Assembly (NCBI GenBank): GCA_021399445.1
Contig: JAJTUQ010000001.1
Span: forward strand, 6,696,001 to 6,760,000
Direction of reading: 5' to 3'
DNA from: Xylogone sp. PMI_703
Lineage: Eukaryota > Ascomycota > Leotiomycetes
DNA length: 64,000 nucleotides
Shown here: in pieces, positions 59,301-64,000 of the stretch
Layout of the letters: each line of letters opens with the position of its first letter
Position numbering within the stretch: position 1 is the first letter of the stretch
Made by a program: the position numbers and the translations under genes
Notes under the pieces: model-generated
What the model saw: the letters and a program-made list of their open reading frames with translations, nothing else
What the model was told of the DNA's origin: nothing
The model's database searches: none

Positions 59301-62300
59301 TTTAGCATAGCTTGTGTCTTCGACTTTTGGGAGGTCATAGAGAATTCAATCACTGAAGTTAATAAAGACAACCTGAACCTAGGTCTCTATGCAGCATCAA
59401 AACATGGGAACGAAAGCGTAGTAAAACTGTTATTAAGGAAAATGGCGGACCCCAATGTTACCTGCAATCCTGAGCAGAATGCCGAGGGTAATCTATGGTC
59501 CTTCGGACGAACCGCTTTGCTGGAAGCAGTACAAAACGGCTACGAGGCGGTGACATTGCTACTTTTAGACTCTGGTGCTGATCCTAACTTGGTTTACCCT
59601 ACTGAAAATTCGGCGCTTTATGTTGCCGCCGAGACTGGACACGAATCAGTGGTTAGGGCGCTACTAGACCGGCAAGCCGATGTCAACTTCTCCTGTTCTT
59701 TCGGTCGAACCCCTCTGCATCGGGCGGCAATTCAAGGACACGAATCCGTGGTGCAACTACTTCTAGATAATGGTGCTAATCCTAATATCCGGAGCACCTA
59801 CTGTAGATCGACACCACTGGAATTGGCAGCTGATTATAGAAGCGGCGGAGTGATCCAAGTTATGTTAGAAAGGGGGGCCGACATTACAGCTAAAAATGAT
59901 CAAGGAGCTTCTCTTCTGCATATGGTAGCGAAAGCGGGACATTTATCATCTGTCGAACTTCTGCTGAAGAAGGGTGTAGAGTTGAATGCCCAAGACGATA
60001 ACGGCTGGACAGCTTTACACAGAGCAGCCGGCTTTGGGCAAACAGAAGTGGTGGAGTTCTTGTTGGAGCATGACGTAGATATTGACGTCCAGGATAATGA
60101 AGGAAGAACTGCCCTCTACTTGGCTGCATGCTCTTGGCATGAGTCGATAGTGTGTGCACTATTAGAAGAAAATGCCAATCCTAATATTAGAGATCATCAT
60201 GGAAGAACAGCGTTGCATATGGCTGTGGACCTGGGGGAATATTCAGGAATACATCGTAGTGACTGTGATCTACGGCTGATTGAGCTCGTAACCAAACTGC
60301 TGCTCGAGCACAGGGCTGATCCAAACATCCAGGATGAAGATAAGAGGACAGCATTACATAAAGCTGCATTTTATGGATTGGAATCACCTGTACAGCTACT
60401 CCTAGATCATAGGGCCGATATTACCTTACGGGACAAAGATGGAAGGACGCCATTAATCATTTCAACAGTACCCTCCCGCAGAATGACAAAAATGGCTGTG
60501 AGACTGCGAAATAATACGCGGCACGATATTTTGTGGTGCAGACATGAATCTGTGATGCAGATTCTAACAGAGCGAGGGGCTGATCCATTGGCATGTGATA
60601 TACATGGGAAAACTGCTCTGCATTTCATGGCCGAGTTGGGAAATGCAGCGATGGTAAGAGTGCTGAGTGAGAAAGCTGCAAGTGTTGATGCCAAAGATAA
60701 AAATGGAAAAACTGCATTACACAGTGCGATAGAGCACGGACAGGAAGGGGTAATACGATTGCTAGTGGAAATAGGGGCAGACCCCCTTGCACGCAACAAA
60801 TATGGAGAAACAGTATTACATCTTGCGGCGAAGCAAGGTAATGAGGCAGTTGCGAAATTACTAATAGAGAAAGGAGTCAATATCGATGCTGGAGACAACG
60901 AGGGAAGCACTGCACTGCATAGAGCAGCAGAGTACAAAAACGAAATTATAACACGGTTGTTATTAAAAAAGGGGGCAGATATTACAATATGTAATAAATA
61001 TGAGGAAACAGTTCTTCACATTGTAGCTAAGCAAGGGAACGACACAGTTACAAGGCTGCTACTAGAGAAAGGAGTTAATATGGATGGTAAAGATGATAAA
61101 GGGAGTACTGCATTACATTATGCAGTGCAGAATGGACATGAAGCTATAGCACAACTGCTCATTGAAAAAGGAGCCGATGTTACCACAAGTGACAAGCATC
61201 AACAAACAGCGTTGCATTTTCTGGCCAAGAGGGGAAAGGAGAACCTTGTTGCGTTGGCAACAAAGAAGAATGCAAACATTTCTGCTAGAGACTATGAAGG
61301 AAGGACTCCGCTACATTTAGCAGCATCGTATAAGCACACGGCAATTATAAAGCTGTTAATAGAAAGAGGAGCAGACATCGATGCGAGTGATATATATGGG
61401 GATACGGTATTACATATCATGGCTAAGGGAGAAAATGAGTTGATAATCAGGTCATTAGTGGAAAACGTTACAGATATTAATGCCAAGGGTTATGGAGGGA
61501 AAACTGTATTGCACCAGGCAGTTTTGAACGGACATGAAAAGACAGTAAATCTACTAATGGAAAAGGAAGTTGACTTTGAAGCAGTTGATAAATCGGAGAA
61601 CACAGTATTGCACTTCGCAGCTTCTAACGGAAATGAGGCAATTGCAATGCTGTTAGTTGAAAAGATTGCCAACATTAATACCAAAAATAAAGACGGAAAA
61701 ACTGCTTTACACAATGCGGTTGAGCATGAACATGAAGCTATAACACAACTGCTAGTTAAAAGAGGGGCTGACGTCAAAGCGAGTGATCATTGGGGCAGAA
61801 CGGCATTGCACCTTATAGCCTACAAAGGCAATGAGGCTATGGCGAGGCTACTGATTGAGAATGGAGCAGATATTAATGGGAGGACTAAAGAAGGAGAAAC
61901 TGCGTTGCATAAGGCAGCAATGGGCGGAAGTAGCACCATGGTACAACTGCTAGTAGAGAATGGAGCTCTCCTAGATGATAAGAATGAATACGGGAGAACG
62001 CCATTATCAAAGGCATACTCCCATGAAGCTACCATGCGATTACTACTAGAGAAGGGAGCTAATCCTAATGTTCAGGACGAAGAGGGGCGGACAGCATTAT
62101 ACTTCGCCGTTATGGAGGGTTCTTATGATACGGCAAAACTATTACTCGAAAAGAAGGCAGACCCTAATATTCAGGATAGAGGTGGGAAAACAGTGCTGCA
62201 CCATAAGGCAGGAAGTTGGGGGAAAGAGCATGTACTACGGCTGCTCATGAAGAGTGGAGCGAATCCTAATTTACAAGATAAAAATGGGAGAACTGCGCTA

Positions 62301-62600
62301 CACCAAGCTGCAATGGAATCTCGTATTGTCCATGACCACCCGGCACGAGAGCTCCTAGAAAATAGGGCTGACCCTAATATCCAAGATATTGATGGCAAAA
62401 CGCCACTACACCACGCGGCGAATGTGCCAGCTGGGGAACAACGATGGGACGAGACTGTTGTCGGTCTGCTTTTGAGAAATGGTACTGATCCAAATGTCCA
62501 GGATAAGGAGGGGAAAACACCCCTTCATTTTGCCACAGCGAGAAGAGATATGATACTAATTCGACAACTCTTGGAAAAGGGGGCTGACTCTAGGATATAG
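56376..62600 (+). CDS. NACHT-ankyrin NLR-like STAND protein with an in-frame TAA
   Basis: Exons 56376-56497, 56584-56876, 56930-56967, 57017-57230, 57284-57400, 57450-57554, 57605-57790, 57840-57864, 57920-58489 and 58550-62600 stay in phase for about 1906 codons. An N-terminal helical domain (starts RDLWKEA; contains GTIAWTVTSFCLQMAIN) is typical of fungal NACHT-ankyrin proteins. NACHT follows: WVLDEPQYNYWQ, Walker A in ELGTGKTVL, Walker B IIIDALDEV, LLSSRPE. Then HFSVLEFL (winged-helix end) and 31 ankyrin repeats to the C-terminus. These STAND ATPases sense non-self or damage and can start cell death. Codon 469 is TAA (58224-58226), so the gene may be a pseudogene or use an extra intron (58212-58265). 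Without bypass only 468 residues would be made. Confidence 0.85.
58212..58265 (+). other. 54-nt GT-AG segment carrying the in-frame TAA of the NLR
   Basis: The segment starts GTAAAT, ends CTGCAG, lies between complete codons and is a multiple of three. Its removal deletes the TAA and keeps frame, giving DALDE joined to MKTSLVKILLSSRPE. Its length matches the gene's other introns (49-60 nt). Yet, apart from the stop, it encodes GRLIDALNDVLQ, which fits the family's NACHT core. It may be coding DNA turned intron, or coding DNA with a nonsense change. Confidence 0.5.
60606..61991 (+). repeat. Seven 198-bp dimers of ankyrin repeats
   Basis: Repeats 12-25 of the NLR are each exactly 33 codons, totalling 1386 nt or seven times 198. 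Two types alternate: one like xxTVLHxxAKxGNE and one like GxTALHxAxExxHE ending in GAD. The alternation points to tandem duplication of a two-repeat unit. It lies inside the NLR coding region. Confidence 0.8.
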
Positions 62601-63782
62601 AGCATGGAATGGCTTTAGTTAGTTATCTTTTCTGGATAAATCCGGAGGAATTCATCGCATAGAGGAAAATTGTGATAGTTATAAATCAAGAAGAGGGGCG
62701 ACTTCCCATCCATAATTATTAACTGTATTTGCTAACCTCCTTGCCTCCGATTCCCACCTTTTAAAGGTGTTTCTCGCTGCTTTCTAGACCTCTCTTGCCT
62801 ATCACAGCTACCAGCCTCCCTTTCCACTATTTTGCTATTTTTTTTAATTTCATACTCAGAACGTCGGGCAGTCATAAGAAGATGCCATTAGAAAACGAAA
62901 AGCTTGCAGATTGCAAGAATAGTACTTCGATCATCTGTGAAATACTACCAAACTCCGAGAAATCTTATTCTTCCGCAGAACAAGTGGCAAGACTGATATT
63001 TGACCGGTATTCGAACCTAATACTTAGTAAGAAAAGAAGCTATGATCCCGACATATAGTGCAAGTTTTAATAATACATGGAAAAGCGCATCGGAATCCTA
63101 TAGAGAATGTGTAAACTATTAATCTTTATACGTATGTATATGATATGTACTATGAGTAGGTAGGAGTGCAGTCATACTGATGTTATAAACGGACCAGGTC
63201 ATTTATAGATGACCAAGCAATTACTCAGATTCCGATGTTATAAAAGTTTATACTGACCACAAAATCAATTATATATTATTATACTGCTCTTTCATACCCA
63301 TTTAACATGAGTTGATCTTGATATTTAATATTCACTTCTCTTCATGTCTTAGTATGTATTTTCCCACTATAAATATGACTATAGATACCTCGTAGGATAG
63401 GCAATTCAATTCATCGATATGGTATATCGGAACCCCCAGGTTCCGACGGGTATCCCTATGGCGTGCCCGTATCACGGCTGCATAAGCTCCTTACACAGGA
63501 CAAAGACAGAGCGTGGAGACGCAAAGAAGCATAAGACTCTTTTTGTTCCACCAGAATCTCCAGAAGTTACTTTCAATAATGCGCAGATACTCTGACTGCA
63601 TAGTCAGCTCATATGCTCCCTCGCTCCTTGTTATTACTTGTTACTCCTGTATTCGGCTTGCCGAAAGCTCTAGGACGAGTCGCGACTTCAGAGCTTCCCT
63701 TCTCAGCATCATCACAGTGCCAAATGCCGAGCGTATTCGACTAAGGACGACCATACTCCTCCCATTCTCATAGCCAGGCCCA
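62601..63782. other. Intergenic region
   Basis: 3' flank of the NLR and promoter of the amidase. A 58-codon frame with an ATG at 62882 has no known motif. A short palindrome (GGAACC...GGTTCC) lies at 63429-63444. Nothing else is recognised. Confidence 0.45.
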
Positions 63783-64000
63783 ATGTCATTGCATTCTAAT
63801 GGTGATAAGATGATTGATCTCGTCCGTCTTTCGGCCGGCGATCTCCAAAGACTACAGATTGAAGGCCGCTTGACCAGTACTGAGCTTGCGAAGTTGAGTT
63901 TACAGCAGATCAAAAAATATGATAAGCAAGGGCTGCAGTTACGTGCCATGATTGCTGTCGTTCCAGAGGAGATAATTTTCAAGCGAACAGCGTTCTTAGA
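63783..64000 (+). CDS. Amidase-signature family protein, 5' part only
   Basis: An open frame from the ATG at 63783 runs off the window. Its ~72 residues match the N-terminal helices of fungal amidases: DLVRLSAGDLQRL, GRLTSTELAKLSLQQI, KKYDKQGLQLRAMIAVVP. The catalytic Ser-Ser-Lys region lies beyond the window, so the call rests on the N-terminus alone. The frame has no stop or evident donor before the edge. Members hydrolyse amide bonds of small molecules. Confidence 0.7.
   Translation, partial: MSLHSNGDKMIDLVRLSAGDLQRLQIEGRLTSTELAKLSLQQIKKYDKQGLQLRAMIAVVPEEIIFKRTAFL

Noticed and set aside
62882..63058. 58-codon frame after the NLR
   Set aside because: Hydrophilic and without signal or motif; could be real but nothing supports it.

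Overview
The window comes from the nuclear genome of a filamentous ascomycete (Pezizomycotina). Genes carry several short introns of about 45-90 nt with GT-AG ends and some TACTAAC-like branch sites. Families typical of these fungi are present: a HET-domain protein, a NACHT/ankyrin NLR, a WSC-decorated GH3 enzyme, an ERG2 sterol isomerase and a bestrophin-like channel. Class cannot be fixed from sequence alone; Leotiomycetes would fit but is not shown. All exon coordinates below are my own splice reconstructions, accepted only where reading frame and family motifs continue across each junction. No rRNA or tRNA gene and no CRISPR array was recognised.

Layout. 1-9.5 kb is a carbohydrate-type locus: a secreted GH3 beta-xylosidase with a WSC domain at each end (+), a sulfatase (-), and an MFS sugar transporter (+) divergent from the sulfatase across a roughly 500-nt shared promoter. 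10-16 kb holds a RidA-like deaminase (+), a flavin monooxygenase (-), two non-autonomous inverted-repeat elements at 13.25-14.17 kb, and a dienelactone-hydrolase-family enzyme (-). 16-18 kb shows no gene. 18-25.6 kb has an intronless HET-domain gene (+), a TatD nuclease (-), an unrecognised 543-residue protein (-) and a SLAC1/Mae1-type anion transporter (+). 26.9-30.7 kb is a large CaMKK/Sak1-type kinase (-).

30.7-41.2 kb is a roughly 10.4-kb stretch with no gene I can support. It is more GC-rich than much of the window, has pyrimidine tracts and short repeats, and is enriched in GTAC words. It separates the kinase from a nine-exon gamma-glutamyltranspeptidase (-), followed by a PhyH dioxygenase (-), an NCS1 permease (+), a Cys-rich single-pass membrane protein (+), ERG2 (-), a second copy of the 13.8-kb element, and a bestrophin-like channel (+).

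56.4-62.6 kb is one large NLR gene. An N-terminal helical domain and a NACHT NTPase lead into 31 ankyrin repeats, 14 of which form seven perfectly spaced 198-bp dimers. A TAA codon lies in frame just after the Walker B motif, inside a 54-nt segment that has GT-AG ends and a multiple-of-three length. The window ends inside the first exon of an amidase-family gene.

The clearest functional group is the xylosidase/sulfatase/sugar-transporter set (extracellular sugar release and uptake). The most unusual single locus is the NLR.
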